Shown: positions 1 to 9,225, counted from the stretch's first letter. The stretch is 64,000 nt of DNA from Gemelliphila palaticanis (GCA_013415235.1 JACBYF010000005.1:29700-93699), one strand, 5' to 3'. The notes: generated by a model from the sequence alone, not told the origin. Numbers and translations are program-made.

Positions 1-1916
1 TAAGAAAAACCATAATTTTCATCGTCTATGTTGTATTTGTAATCCCAAGATATGTTATGATTTGGATCATTAGGATCAGATAGTCCTATTTTGATACTAC
101 CTTGTTTTCTTCCGTTTCTACTTTCTGGATAAGACATTATTATAGCGTCTTTACCATTAATCATTTTAGAATAAGTTATAGCAGATAATTGTGTACCATA
201 ACTTGTAACATTTATATTATCTAGATATTTAGGAGAATCCCAAGTAAGACCACCATCTTTACTTGTTACATATCCTATTTTTCCTATAGAAGTTCTGTAG
301 AATGTCCTTAAATCACCGTTTGAAAATTCTATTGTTTGTGCTTCGGCTGTAGCGCCAGCTCTACCTAAGTCAACTTTTTTGTATTTCCAAGATGCTCCGT
401 GGTCATCGCTGTACATAAAGCCAAACTCTCCGGTTCTACTAGAGTACATAGAAAGTAGTAATCTTCCTTTGTGGATACCATTTTTTATTTGGATACCTCT
501 ACCAGGACCGTAAAGAGGAACACTTTCGTTTATATCTCCAAAAGGTTCTAATATATTAAAATTAGACCAGTTTTTCCCGTTATCATCGCTATATGCATAG
601 ACTAGAAAGTTAGTTCTTTCTACTGTAAAATCAGAATCTTTGTAAAAAATATTCATATATGCTTTTTCATTTGTTTTAAATTCTTGAATTGTACTTCCAG
701 TAATTCTTACATCGTATACGTTATTGTAAACGTATTTATTATTTTTTAATACGTTATAATTTTTATCTACTCTATATTCTGTTCTAGTATTAGTATTATC
801 ATTGTATATGAAACGATCATTTCTGATAGAATAGTTAAATTCGCTTTCCCCATTTTTCTTTAGTTTTAAATATTTTTTACCATCTATTATTTTAAAACCA
901 GAATTTCTTACTGCATTATTAAATCCTATACCATGAGGCATTGCATCAGCGAATAAAAATACTCTATTAGTTGTTTCATCTTGAAGTAGAACAGAGTCTA
1001 TAAAAGAAGCACTACCAGAAATTTGTATATTTTTACCTGAATTATCTCTAGGCCAATTCAATACAGTATCTTTATAATCTAGAAATCTCATAGCGTATTT
1101 TTTATCTGTCCATGTATCACCGTTATCTTTACTTCGAGCTACAGCAATATCTATGTTACTTCTAGCATCGTGTGTACCACCTTTTCTAGCATCTATACTG
1201 CTTAAAAGATCACCGTTTTTTAACGTTATTAGAGTAGGTATTCTGTAATAATTAGATTTTAAATTATCATTACTAGAAAATATAGTTTTTCCGTATGATG
1301 TTTTTTTAGTTATATTTATAGCTTCTGTTTCACTTAACACTCTATTTAATATTTCTGCTTTATGTATAGTTCCAGAAAAAGGCATACTATGATTATTTTG
1401 TCTAAAAACACTTCCTAAGTAAAAGTTATTTTTATTAGTAATATCTTTTAATGTTATAAAATTTTCAACTTTTTGTTCTAATTGTAGGAATCCATTAGAA
1501 TAAATTTTGTATGTTTTATTATTTTTATCTATTGTTACTACAACTGTATTTTTTGCTTTTTCATTAAGATATTTTCCTCTTAATGCAGCTGGTTTAAAAT
1601 ATAACGTATTATTATTGTTTCTAGTTTCTATTCCTAGACCGCCTTGTTTTGTTATATAAATATTAAAGTATTTATTGTTTGTGCTAGAATCTGATATTGA
1701 TAATAGAGATTGTACATCTGATATATTATCAGATGTAAACTCTATTACAAAAGAGGCATTTTCTAAATTTTTTATTTCATTAGTTAAATCTACTTGTTTT
1801 TTATTTGTTATATTATTGTCACTGAATATAGTATTATTTGCAAAAGTAATATCTGCGTTAGAAAAAATAGTAGACGTTAAAATAGTTGATATAATTAATT
1901 TATTTTTTAATTTCAT
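1..1916 (-). CDS. nanB: NanB/NanC-type sialidase, 3' end cut by window edge
   Basis: Secreted sialidase that releases sialic acid, or an anhydro/dehydro form of it, from host glycans. The reading frame is open from ATG at 1916 to the window edge (638 codons). It begins with a signal peptide (MKLKNKLIISTILTSTIF). A LamG-like lectin domain follows, then the beta-propeller with a YRIP arginine motif near residue 223. Asp boxes lie near residues 260 (SKDNGDTW), 441 (SDDNGKNW), 502 (SDDHGASW) and 551 (SKDGGLTW). The stretches WPRDN, ISGSASFIDS and YLKLKKNGE resemble pneumococcal NanB/NanC (intramolecular trans-sialidase group) more than NanA, from memory of those sequences. The visible part ends at ENYGFS, so the region expected to hold the nucleophilic Tyr is at the edge. 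AAAGGAG lies 8 nt before the start, and the gene follows the permease by 30 nt, so it is the last visible gene of the transporter operon. Confidence 0.88.
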   Translation of the reverse strand, partial: MKLKNKLIISTILTSTIFSNADITFANNTIFSDNNITNKKQVDLTNEIKNLENASFVIEFTSDNISDVQSLLSISDSSTNNKYFNIYITKQGGLGIETRNNNNTLYFKPAALRGKYLNEKAKNTVVVTIDKNNKTYKIYSNGFLQLEQKVENFITLKDITNKNNFYLGSVFRQNNHSMPFSGTIHKAEILNRVLSETEAINITKKTSYGKTIFSSNDNLKSNYYRIPTLITLKNGDLLSSIDARKGGTHDARSNIDIAVARSKDNGDTWTDKKYAMRFLDYKDTVLNWPRDNSGKNIQISGSASFIDSVLLQDETTNRVFLFADAMPHGIGFNNAVRNSGFKIIDGKKYLKLKKNGESEFNYSIRNDRFIYNDNTNTRTEYRVDKNYNVLKNNKYVYNNVYDVRITGSTIQEFKTNEKAYMNIFYKDSDFTVERTNFLVYAYSDDNGKNWSNFNILEPFGDINESVPLYGPGRGIQIKNGIHKGRLLLSMYSSRTGEFGFMYSDDHGASWKYKKVDLGRAGATAEAQTIEFSNGDLRTFYRTSIGKIGYVTSKDGGLTWDSPKYLDNINVTSYGTQLSAITYSKMINGKDAIIMSYPESRNGRKQGSIKIGLSDPNDPNHNISWDYKYNIDDENYGFS

Positions 1917-1946
1917 ATCAATACTCCTTTATAATAATAATCAATT

Positions 1947-2780
1947 TTATTTAACAGCCCCTTCAGATAATCCACCTGTGATTTTGTTTTGGATAAAGCA
2001 GAAGAATATAACGGAAGGAATAACAACTATTACAGATGCTGCCATCATATCTCCCCAGTCAAGTATTTCAGATCCATTTAAAGATCTTAATGCAACGGCT
2101 ACAGTAGTTTTACTACTATCGTTAACTAATATTAATGCGTATAAGAACTCGTTCCAAGCATTGATAAAAGTATATATAGCAGTAGCTACAATACCAGGAG
2201 CTACTAATGGTAGAACCACTTTAAAGAATACAGTAAATCTGTTAGCTCCGTCCACCTTTGCAGCTTCTTCTATTTCTATAGGTACAGTTTTAAAGAACCC
2301 AACTAAAAGCCATACAGCATAAGGTGTACTGAATGAAAGATATACAATTATTAATCCTGTAGTTGTATTAGTAAGTCCTGTTTTAGCCATCGCTATAGAG
2401 TATGGAATTGCTAATAGAATAGGAGGGAATATGTATGTAGTTATTAATAATCTAGACATTACATCTCCTAATTTAGGGAAGAATCTAACTATACCATAAG
2501 CTGCCATAGCAGATATAGTTATTGCTATAACAGTAGTAACTAATGAAACAAGTAAACTGTTTTTTATATTAGCAATAAAGTTTAAGTCGTAAATGACATG
2601 CTTAAAGTAGTCTAAAGTTAGAGTTTTAGGCCAAAAGCTAGTGGGATTACTAGTTAGTTCTCCTTTTCCTTTTACAGATGATAAGAATATCCATATTAGA
2701 GGGAAAATTGCTATCACTGTAGAAACAGAAAGGAATATATGTGATATTAATGACCAAATTTTAGAGTTTTTAGTTTTCAT
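1947..2780 (-). CDS. Sugar ABC transporter permease, MalG type (CUT1)
   Basis: Second integral-membrane subunit of a carbohydrate ABC importer, 277 aa, about six membrane segments. The EAA motif that docks the ATPase reads EEAAKVDGANRFTVFFKVVL (about residues 171-190). It starts directly at the stop of the preceding permease (2780), indicating translational coupling. In pneumococcus the same order, binding protein - permease - permease - nanB, forms the nanB transporter locus, so a sialic-acid-derived substrate is the best inference. The substrate itself cannot be read from the sequence. Confidence 0.93.
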   Translation of the reverse strand: MKTKNSKIWSLISHIFLSVSTVIAIFPLIWIFLSSVKGKGELTSNPTSFWPKTLTLDYFKHVIYDLNFIANIKNSLLVSLVTTVIAITISAMAAYGIVRFFPKLGDVMSRLLITTYIFPPILLAIPYSIAMAKTGLTNTTTGLIIVYLSFSTPYAVWLLVGFFKTVPIEIEEAAKVDGANRFTVFFKVVLPLVAPGIVATAIYTFINAWNEFLYALILVNDSSKTTVAVALRSLNGSEILDWGDMMAASVIVVIPSVIFFCFIQNKITGGLSEGAVK

Positions 2781-3658
2781 TATTTAACCCCCTTTTCCCA
2801 TTTAGAAATAACTTTGAAGTAAATGAAACATACTAAAATTAAGAATATAAACAGTAACACAGTTGCTGCTGAAGATCTCCCCAGTAATTTACTTCCCCAT
2901 CCTAGATTATATGCGTAGATAGGAAGTGTTGCGGTAGAGTTCGCAGGTCCTCCTCCTGTGATTAAGTAAATCATATCAAAGTTATTAAAAATCCATATAG
3001 TTCTAAGGACAACTAAAAGACCAACAACTACTCTAATATGAGGAAGTGTTATGAATTTAAATACTTGCCATTTGTTTGCTCCGTCAATTTGCGCAGCTTC
3101 ATACTGTTCTTGAGGGACTGTTTGTAGGGCTGATAAAACGTTGACCATTATTAACGGTGCACCAAACCATATGTTAATACAAACTATTGTTAAAAACGCC
3201 CATGTAGGATTAGTTAGAAACTGTGGAATAACGTCAGTTATTCCCAATTTAACTAACATATTAGGTAAGTATCCATATACACCATTAAGAATCCATTGCC
3301 AAGAGAATGCTATTACTATAGTAGGGAATGCCCATGGAACTATTAGTAGTGTTTTGTATAGCCATTTAAATCTTTTAACTTTATTTAATGCAAGTGCCAA
3401 CACAAATCCTAATAAAACTTGTCCGAATAAAGAAAGTACAGTCCATTTTATAGAGTTGAAAAATGACCACCAGAAAGTTTTATCATTTATTATAGCTGCG
3501 TAATTATCAAATCCTACAAATTTATAATTAGGCAAAATTAAATTTTTATTAGTAAAACTGAAAAATATACTTGAGAAAAATGGATATATAAAAAGAAGAG
3601 ATACAATAATTAATGCAGGTAAAACAAATATCCATCTTTCATAATTCTTTTTAATCAT
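2780..3658 (-). CDS. Sugar ABC transporter permease, MalF type (CUT1)
   Basis: First permease of the importer, 292 aa from the chosen start, with a short N-terminus and six membrane segments. Its EAA loop is EQYEAAQIDGANKWQVFKFI. An in-frame ATG at 3667 overlaps the AAAGGATG ribosome binding site, so ATG 3658 (MIKKNYERW), 8 nt after AAAGGA, is the better start. A transcription terminator-like hairpin separates this gene from the binding-protein gene upstream, so it is probably expressed at a lower level. Confidence 0.92.
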   Translation of the reverse strand: MIKKNYERWIFVLPALIIVSLLFIYPFFSSIFFSFTNKNLILPNYKFVGFDNYAAIINDKTFWWSFFNSIKWTVLSLFGQVLLGFVLALALNKVKRFKWLYKTLLIVPWAFPTIVIAFSWQWILNGVYGYLPNMLVKLGITDVIPQFLTNPTWAFLTIVCINIWFGAPLIMVNVLSALQTVPQEQYEAAQIDGANKWQVFKFITLPHIRVVVGLLVVLRTIWIFNNFDMIYLITGGGPANSTATLPIYAYNLGWGSKLLGRSSAATVLLFIFLILVCFIYFKVISKWEKGVK

Positions 3659-3680
3659 ATAATACATCCTTTCTTTTATT

Positions 3681-3709
3681 AAAAAAAGAGCAGCCTATTA
3701 GGCCTGCTC
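3681..3709 (-). terminator. Intra-operon terminator/attenuator between binding protein and permeases
   Basis: Immediately after the lipoprotein stop, the minus strand carries GAGCAGGCC-TAATA-GGCTGCTC (one bulged base) followed by seven T. There is no promoter of comparable quality between it and the permease gene. Partial termination here would give more binding protein than permease, a common arrangement in malE/malF-type operons. The hairpin is seen; the partial read-through is inferred. Confidence 0.75.
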
Positions 3710-3717
3710 TTTTTATT

Positions 3718-5058
3718 TTATGCTGTAGCTGAAATTAAATCGTTTAGTTCTTTTTCAGCATCTTTAGCAGCCTGAACCTTATCTTTTTTACCTGATACGA
3801 TTTCTTGGAACATTTTTTCAATTATATGTTGATTAACTAATATACCAGCTTGTACACTAGGTCCATGTTCATAACCAATAGCAGTACCTTTTTCAACAGC
3901 AGAGCTTATAACTTTTTCAGCATTAGCAAACTGTTGAACTATAGGGTCGTTTTTGTATGATGGATCATCAGATATTCCTTTTATAGCAGGTAACATACCA
4001 ACAGGAACAGCTTTTAAGAATTTAACATATCTTTCTTTTTCGTATAAAGTTTTAGCAAATGCTTTAGCTATTTCAGGATGTTTAGAGTTTTTCCATACAA
4101 CTAAAGGAACGTTAGATGTTTCTATCGGTCTATCAGGGTCATTTGCATTCATTTTTGGAATAGGAGCAGCTTCTATATCTTTTAGTAAATCAGGAGTGTT
4201 TGCTTTTACTCCGCCAATATGGAATCCAGAGTTGAAGTCAAATGCTGTTTTACCTTGATAGAATAAAGTTGCTTGTTGCAGAACATTATAGTTAATAGAA
4301 TCTTTAGGAGATGTTTCTTTATACATATTTACCCAATATTCTATTGCTTTTTGAGGTAATTCACTAGTTAAATCAACTTTTTTATCTTTAGTTAAAAGGC
4401 TTCCTCCTGCACTTCTAACATAGAAGTTTAAGAATCTAGTCGCCATAAAGTCATTAGTTCCCATAGGAACAGATAACCCATATACTCCATCACTTGTTAA
4501 TTTTTTAGAAGTTTCATAAAGTTCATCCCAAGTTTTAGGAACAGATAAGTTATGTTTTTCTAATAAATCTTTTCTATACCACATAACTTGTGCATGAGAG
4601 TACAGAGGTATTGAATAATTTTTCCCTTCAACTGTACCTTCTTCGATAGCAGGATTAGCAAATTTTTCTCGTCCTATACTATCTATAAGGTCGTTTACTG
4701 GAATTATAGCATCAGCATTTATCATTTCTGTTACTTGATTAGGTAAAGCTGTAGATAAATCAGGAACATTTCCTGATGATAATCCTGTAGTCCATTTTGT
4801 ATAGAAGTCATTCCAAGAGAAAGTTTCTATTTTTATATTAACTTTAGGGTTTTTTTGTTTGAAGTCATTAGCAGCTTCTTGAATAACTTCTAGTCTAGGT
4901 CCTTGAGTGAAACTGTGCCAAACAGTTATATCTCCAGCAAGTTCTTGTCCTTCTTTAGGCATAGAATTTTCTGCATTGTTACTAGAAGTTGAGCATCCAG
5001 CTATAGATGCAGCTAAAGTTAAGCTAGTTAAACCAGCTATAAGTTTTTTAAGTTTCAT
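3718..5058 (-). CDS. Extracellular sugar-binding lipoprotein of ABC importer (family 1 SBP)
   Basis: 446-aa solute-binding lipoprotein that delivers substrate to the two permeases. The signal peptide ends in the lipobox S-I-A-G-C, with Cys22 the predicted lipidated residue, followed by a Ser/Asn-rich linker. The body has the family-1 fold pattern: ITVWHSFTQGPR at the N-lobe start, and MWYRKDLLEKHNL with VPKTWDEL in the hinge region. ATG 5058 is preceded by AGGAGG. It follows the ATPase gene by 41 nt. By position it corresponds to the binding protein of the pneumococcal nanB locus. Substrate specificity is inferred from neighbours only. Confidence 0.92.
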   Translation of the reverse strand: MKLKKLIAGLTSLTLAASIAGCSTSSNNAENSMPKEGQELAGDITVWHSFTQGPRLEVIQEAANDFKQKNPKVNIKIETFSWNDFYTKWTTGLSSGNVPDLSTALPNQVTEMINADAIIPVNDLIDSIGREKFANPAIEEGTVEGKNYSIPLYSHAQVMWYRKDLLEKHNLSVPKTWDELYETSKKLTSDGVYGLSVPMGTNDFMATRFLNFYVRSAGGSLLTKDKKVDLTSELPQKAIEYWVNMYKETSPKDSINYNVLQQATLFYQGKTAFDFNSGFHIGGVKANTPDLLKDIEAAPIPKMNANDPDRPIETSNVPLVVWKNSKHPEIAKAFAKTLYEKERYVKFLKAVPVGMLPAIKGISDDPSYKNDPIVQQFANAEKVISSAVEKGTAIGYEHGPSVQAGILVNQHIIEKMFQEIVSGKKDKVQAAKDAEKELNDLISATA

Positions 5059-5099
5059 GAGAAAAACCTCCTATAAATAATATTTTTTTATTTTAATTT

Positions 5100-6209
5100 T
5101 TAGTGATCTAATAAAATTGATAACTCAGTTTCTGTATCGAAGAAATGAGCTCTGTTCATATCAAGAGCGAAAGTAATTTCATCACCCATTTTAATATTTT
5201 GACGAGAGTGCACGATAGCTTTAATACTTTCTCCACCTAAATCCGTATGAACTATGTATTCAGAACCTAATAGCTCTGCAACGATAACTTTAGAAGTTAT
5301 TTTAGCGTGAGAGTAAGTTTCTAAAACTAAAGGATCGTTAGAAATATTTTCTGGTCTAATACCAAGAACTACTTCTTTTCCTTCGTAACCTTTGTCTTTT
5401 AGTTTTTTATACATAGCTTCAGGTATTTCTATTTGAGCTTCTTCTTTTGTTATGAAGTTACCTTCTTTAATGTGTCCGTGAAGGAAGTTCATAGTAGGAG
5501 CTCCGATAAATCCAGCTACGAATAAGTTTCTTGGTTCATCATAAATTTCTTTAGGTTGACCAATTTGTTGGATAACTCCTAGCTTCATAACTACGATTCT
5601 ATCAGCCATTGTCATAGCTTCTGTTTGATCGTGAGTAACGTAAATAGTAGTGGCACCTAAAGCGTTATGAATTTTAATAATTTCAGCGCGCATGTTACTA
5701 CGAAGTTTAGCGTCTAGGTTAGATAGTGGCTCGTCCATAAGGAAAACTTTTGGAGAACGAACTATAGCACGACCAAGGGCAACCCTTTGACGTTGACCTC
5801 CAGAAAGAGCTCTAGGTTTTCTATCTAGAAGTTCATCAAGACCTAGTATTTTAGATGCTTCTTCAACTTTTCTCTTGATTTCGTCTTTAGGAACTTTACG
5901 AAGTTTAAGCGCAAATGCCATGTTGTCGAAAACAGTCATGTGAGGATAAAGAGCGTAACTTTGGAAAACCATAGCTATATCTCTATCTTTAGGTTCGACG
6001 TTATTAACTAATCTATCTCCTATATAAAATTCACCTTCAGAAATGTCTTCAAGTCCAGCAATCATACGAAGAGTCGTAGATTTACCACATCCAGATGGAC
6101 CAACAAAAACTATAAATTCTTTATCGGCAACTTCTAGATTAAAATCTTTAACAGCGGAAAATCCGTTATCATAAGTTTTATAAATATGCTTAAGTGATAA
6201 ACTTGCCAT
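5100..6209 (-). CDS. msmX: MsmX/UgpC-type ATPase of carbohydrate ABC transporters
   Basis: 369-aa ATP-binding subunit that powers CUT1 sugar importers. Seen in order: Walker [10 protein letters not shown] (about residues 37-45), Q-loop [13 protein letters not shown], signature [15 protein letters not shown], Walker [15 protein letters not shown]-loop [10 protein letters not shown], and the C-terminal OB-type regulatory domain with LGIRPENI. In many Firmicutes one such ATPase serves several sugar transporters. Here it is the first gene of the sialidase operon, so it may be dedicated or shared. The start is preceded by AGGAGG, and the promoter lies in the divergent region with gntR. Confidence 0.94.
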   Translation of the reverse strand: MASLSLKHIYKTYDNGFSAVKDFNLEVADKEFIVFVGPSGCGKSTTLRMIAGLEDISEGEFYIGDRLVNNVEPKDRDIAMVFQSYALYPHMTVFDNMAFALKLRKVPKDEIKRKVEEASKILGLDELLDRKPRALSGGQRQRVALGRAIVRSPKVFLMDEPLSNLDAKLRSNMRAEIIKIHNALGATTIYVTHDQTEAMTMADRIVVMKLGVIQQIGQPKEIYDEPRNLFVAGFIGAPTMNFLHGHIKEGNFITKEEAQIEIPEAMYKKLKDKGYEGKEVVLGIRPENISNDPLVLETYSHAKITSKVIVAELLGSEYIVHTDLGGESIKAIVHSRQNIKMGDEITFALDMNRAHFFDTETELSILLDH

Positions 6210-6257
6210 GTAGACCTCCTAATATTTAATTATTTAATGTTTTAATGTGTTAAATAA

Positions 6258-6286
6258 ATAATAGCATATAACTGTTTTTTTGTAAA
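6258..6286 (-). promoter_or_regulatory. Promoter of the sialidase/ABC operon
   Basis: On the minus strand, -35 TTTACA (6281-6286), an 18-nt spacer, then -10 TATTAT about 50 nt before the ATPase start. The -35 box lies inside the AAAGCGCTTTACA half of a repeated dyad, so a protein bound there should block polymerase. Confidence 0.6.
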
Positions 6287-6372
6287 GCGCTTTTAAGTTG
6301 TTTTTTATAAAATTTGTATCGTTTGCAAAAAAATGAAAATTTATCATTTTTTTATAAAGAAAGTGCTTTACA
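6281..6372. promoter_or_regulatory. Paired inverted operators between divergent promoters
   Basis: A 13-bp element TGTAAAGCGCTTT (6281-6293) recurs in inverted orientation as AAAGTGCTTTACA (6360-6372), one mismatch apart, 66 bp between them. Each copy contains the TTTACA -35 box of the promoter facing outward. A third imperfect dyad, TTTGTATCGTTTGCAAA (6313-6329), sits in the middle. The AAAGCGCTTT core resembles CcpA cre sites, while the duplicated inverted layout suits autoregulation by the adjacent GntR protein. Which regulator binds is not decidable here. Confidence 0.6.
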
Positions 6373-6395
6373 AAAAAAATATATAATGATAATAT
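6367..6395 (+). promoter_or_regulatory. Promoter of the GntR regulator gene
   Basis: -35 TTTACA (6367-6372), a 17-nt spacer and -10 TAATAT (6390-6395), about 49 nt before the GTG start. The -35 is embedded in the right-hand 13-bp operator copy. Confidence 0.55.
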
Positions 6396-6443
6396 TATTA
6401 TATATAGGTGTAGTTATATATTAGGTTAGGATGTGATTATTTA

Positions 6444-7151
6444 GTGAAAAAGTATGAACAAATAATAAATGATATAATATTGAAAATAGAAAGTGGGATA
6501 TTTAAAGAAGGAGAACAAATATACACAGAAAAAGAGATTAAAGATATCTATAATGTTAGTAGTACAACAGCGGTTAGAGTGTTAAATGAATTAGTAACGA
6601 GTGGTTATATTTATAGAGTTCAGGGAAAAGGTAGTTTTGTTAGTAAAACATTAGTTAATAAAAAAATATATTTCACAGAAAAAAATAATTTTAAACATTA
6701 TTTTAGTCCAAAAGATGTAGAAAAATCACAAGTTCTATCTGTAGACATAATAGAAGATGAAGAAATTTGTATAAAATTTTTAAACATTCGTTCACAAAAG
6801 TTAGTAAGGATAAAGAGGGTAAAGTTTATTTGTGATGTAAATTGGGCATATCAAATAAACTATATACCGTTAAGTTATCTCCCTGGTTTAGATATATCTG
6901 ATGTTGACAATTTTAAAGAATTGGCTACAATGATAAGAAAAAAATATAGAATAGATATTCATAAAGAAAAGTTTACTAAATCAATAAGTGTTACAATGGA
7001 TGCTCCTGATGAAATAAAGGAGTTAATAGCTCCAAACAACGAGCCATGTTTCGAATTTGATAGATGTACATATCATTCTAATGGCGATGTTTTTGAATAT
7101 GTTAAGATATACATAAACTATAAATATTACAAAATAAAAATACACGACTAA
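6444..7151 (+). CDS. GntR/HutC-family transcriptional regulator
   Basis: 235 aa. The N-terminal winged helix-turn-helix (residues 1-70) includes IYTEKEIKDIYNVSSTTAVR and the wing GYIYRVQGKGSFV. A UTRA-type effector domain fills the rest (about 75-232). It starts at GTG with only a weak upstream AGGATG. It is divergently transcribed from the sialidase/ABC operon over a 234-bp region holding paired operators, so it most likely controls that operon and itself. A sialic acid or derived sugar phosphate effector is inferred from context only. Confidence 0.88.
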   Translation: MKKYEQIINDIILKIESGIFKEGEQIYTEKEIKDIYNVSSTTAVRVLNELVTSGYIYRVQGKGSFVSKTLVNKKIYFTEKNNFKHYFSPKDVEKSQVLSVDIIEDEEICIKFLNIRSQKLVRIKRVKFICDVNWAYQINYIPLSYLPGLDISDVDNFKELATMIRKKYRIDIHKEKFTKSISVTMDAPDEIKELIAPNNEPCFEFDRCTYHSNGDVFEYVKIYINYKYYKIKIHD

Positions 7152-7179
7152 AATATATGTCAAATATTAAGATAATTTA

Positions 7180-7210
7180 AGCTGGCTTTAGGGTCAGCTA
7201 ATTTATTTAT
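7180..7210 (+). terminator. Weak terminator after gntR
   Basis: AGCTGGC-TTTAGG-GTCAGCT (7-bp stem with one G.T pair, 7180-7199) followed by an AT-rich tail with short T runs. It separates the regulator from the tRNA-modification/ftsH operon. Confidence 0.5.
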
Positions 7211-7227
7211 ATTTTAAATTTATATGT

Positions 7228-7233
7228 TATAAT
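7228..7233 (+). promoter_or_regulatory. -10 box upstream of S1-domain gene/tilS operon
   Basis: A perfect TATAAT lies 32 nt before the proposed TTG start. No convincing -35 hexamer was found at the right distance, so the promoter is only partly supported. Confidence 0.4.
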
Positions 7234-7264
7234 TATTTATGTTTATTAAAAGAAGGTGATATAT

Positions 7265-7900
7265 TTGAATTTTAAAAAAGGTGAATCAGTATCAGGAAAA
7301 GTAATAGCTGTAGAAAATCACGGTATTACTTTAGAAATTGATGATGGAGTAAAAGGATTTTTACCTAAAGAAGCTATGCACATAAGTAAAAATAAAAAAC
7401 TTACGGATATTTTTTCTTTAGATTATATAATAAAAGCTAATGTAGTAAACAAAAAGGCTGATTATTATACTTTGACCCAAAAAACAGTAATAAATACAGT
7501 AATAAACAAAGAGACTCAAAAAAATAAAGCTCCCAAAAAAGAAGATAATATTAAAGAGCAAAAAACAAAACCTAAAAAGAAAAAAGAAGTAAAAAAAGAG
7601 CAAAAAATAAAAGAAACAAAAGTTAAAGCTACAGATAAGGAAGAAGAACTAGTTAATAACCCTACATTAAAAGATTTAAAAAAATTAAAAGCTATCGGGA
7701 ATCTAAAAATATCAGTGAAAAAATCGAATAGATTATATGATGAAACTCAAACATATCAATCAGAAAAAGAAGAAAAAGTATATTTAGAAGTTCCAGAAAA
7801 TTTTGTAGATAATATGATAGATAAATTTAAAGATAATAGTGATAGATTTGATAAATTAAAAGCTAGATTATTAGAAAGAGGGCTAATAGATGAAAATTAA
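7265..7900 (+). CDS. S1 RNA-binding domain protein (YabR-like)
   Basis: About 211 aa. Residues 1-70 form an S1 domain (KGESVSGKVIAVENHGITLE and GVKGFLPKEAM). A long Lys/Glu-rich, probably disordered linker follows (about 80-125), then a conserved-looking C-terminal tail. In Bacillus and Staphylococcus a YabR-type S1 protein sits just before tilS, as here. A GTG at 7256 lies inside the AGAAGGTGAT ribosome binding site, so TTG 7265 (NFKKGES) is the more likely start. The last 11 nt overlap tilS, implying coupled translation. Its exact RNA target is unknown. Confidence 0.8.
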   Translation: MNFKKGESVSGKVIAVENHGITLEIDDGVKGFLPKEAMHISKNKKLTDIFSLDYIIKANVVNKKADYYTLTQKTVINTVINKETQKNKAPKKEDNIKEQKTKPKKKKEVKKEQKIKETKVKATDKEEELVNNPTLKDLKKLKAIGNLKISVKKSNRLYDETQTYQSEKEEKVYLEVPENFVDNMIDKFKDNSDRFDKLKARLLERGLIDEN

Positions 7901-9209
7901 TTTACTTTGGCAACCGGAAGATAAAATAGCTTTAGCATTATCAGGTGGAGTAGATTCTGTAGTATTATTTCATCTGCTTGTAAATAAATATAAAGATAGT
8001 TATAAAGAATTGGTAGTTTTCCACATAAATCACGGTTTACGTGTTGAATCTGAAGAAGAAGAGCTTTTTATAAGAACTCTTTGTGATAAATATAATGTGA
8101 AGTATTATATAGAAAAATTAAAGCTAAAAGATAAGACAAGAGATAGTCACATCTCCGAAGAAATGTATGCTAGAGAGCTTAGATATAAAGCATTTCGTGA
8201 AATGGGAAAAAAAGAAAACATTACAACTATTTTAACGGCTCATCATAAAAATGATAATGTAGAAAATATAATAATGCGAATAATAACAGGACGCGGACTT
8301 AATAGTGAGCTAGCTATATTGGAGAAGTCTATTATAGAAAATATGACTGTTTTAAGACCTTTGTTAACTACATTAAAAAGAGATATACAAAAATATGCCG
8401 AAGATAATAAAATCAAATATTATGAAGATGCCACAAATTATAATACAGAAGACTACACTAGAAATTATGTAAGACATAAAATAATACCAAATATAGAAGA
8501 TTTTTTAGATAGTAGTTTTGATAATATAATAAAATTTTCTAACAATTATAGAGAACTAAATTCAAATTTAAAAGATAACATAAAAGACTATGGTGAATTT
8601 TTAAATTTAGAAATTTTAAATAATAACGAAATAAAATTAGATTTTAATAAGTTTATATCTCTAAAAACATTAGAAAAAGAGTTTATTTTACTAGATATAA
8701 TAAAAAAATATTTTAATGTGCACGATGTTTCTAAAAGCTCAATAACATCTGTAATTGCTAATTTATCAAGGGTTAACGGCAATGCATCTTACGACCTAAA
8801 AGAAAATTTAAAAATAATTAAAGAATATGAAAGTATAAATATATGTAAAATTCAAAAAAAATGTTATAATGATAAGATAGAAATTACGGAAGATAGTTTA
8901 TTAAACGAATTTTCATGTGATTTTAAAGAAAATAAAATATTAATTACAAACTATAACGATAATGCTGAAATAGGATTTAACAAAAGTGATTTACCTATTT
9001 ATATAACTTCTAAACAAGATGGAGATAGAATAAAAAGAGGCAATATTACTAAAAAACTATCAAGACTATTTATTGATGAGAAAATTCCTCTAAGAAAAAG
9101 AGATTTTTTACCAATAATTAGGGATAAAGACGGGATTATTTTAGGTGTTTTGGGATTAGGAAAAGTAATTAATAAAACTAAATATGATTACTATATAAAA
9201 TTAAAATAA
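7890..9209 (+). CDS. tilS: tRNA(Ile)-lysidine synthetase TilS
   Basis: 439 aa. It converts the wobble cytidine of tRNA-Ile(CAU) to lysidine, using lysine and ATP, and is normally essential. The PP-loop motif SGGVDS is at residues 18-23. HINHGLR and TAHHKNDNVENIIMRI carry the conserved histidines, and RNYVRHKIIPNI is the typical tRNA-contact segment. The C-terminal substrate-binding domain includes GDRIKRG and KKLSRLFIDEKIP. It overlaps the upstream S1-domain gene and precedes hpt by 16 nt, the usual Firmicutes order. Confidence 0.95.
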   Translation: MKINLLWQPEDKIALALSGGVDSVVLFHLLVNKYKDSYKELVVFHINHGLRVESEEEELFIRTLCDKYNVKYYIEKLKLKDKTRDSHISEEMYARELRYKAFREMGKKENITTILTAHHKNDNVENIIMRIITGRGLNSELAILEKSIIENMTVLRPLLTTLKRDIQKYAEDNKIKYYEDATNYNTEDYTRNYVRHKIIPNIEDFLDSSFDNIIKFSNNYRELNSNLKDNIKDYGEFLNLEILNNNEIKLDFNKFISLKTLEKEFILLDIIKKYFNVHDVSKSSITSVIANLSRVNGNASYDLKENLKIIKEYESINICKIQKKCYNDKIEITEDSLLNEFSCDFKENKILITNYNDNAEIGFNKSDLPIYITSKQDGDRIKRGNITKKLSRLFIDEKIPLRKRDFLPIIRDKDGIILGVLGLGKVINKTKYDYYIKLK

Positions 9210-9225
9210 CGAGAGGATTTAAATA

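Noticed and set aside
1675..2322. 215-codon plus-strand frame overlapping the sialidase start and permease
   Set aside because: It crosses two well-supported minus-strand genes and shows no domain or start signal.
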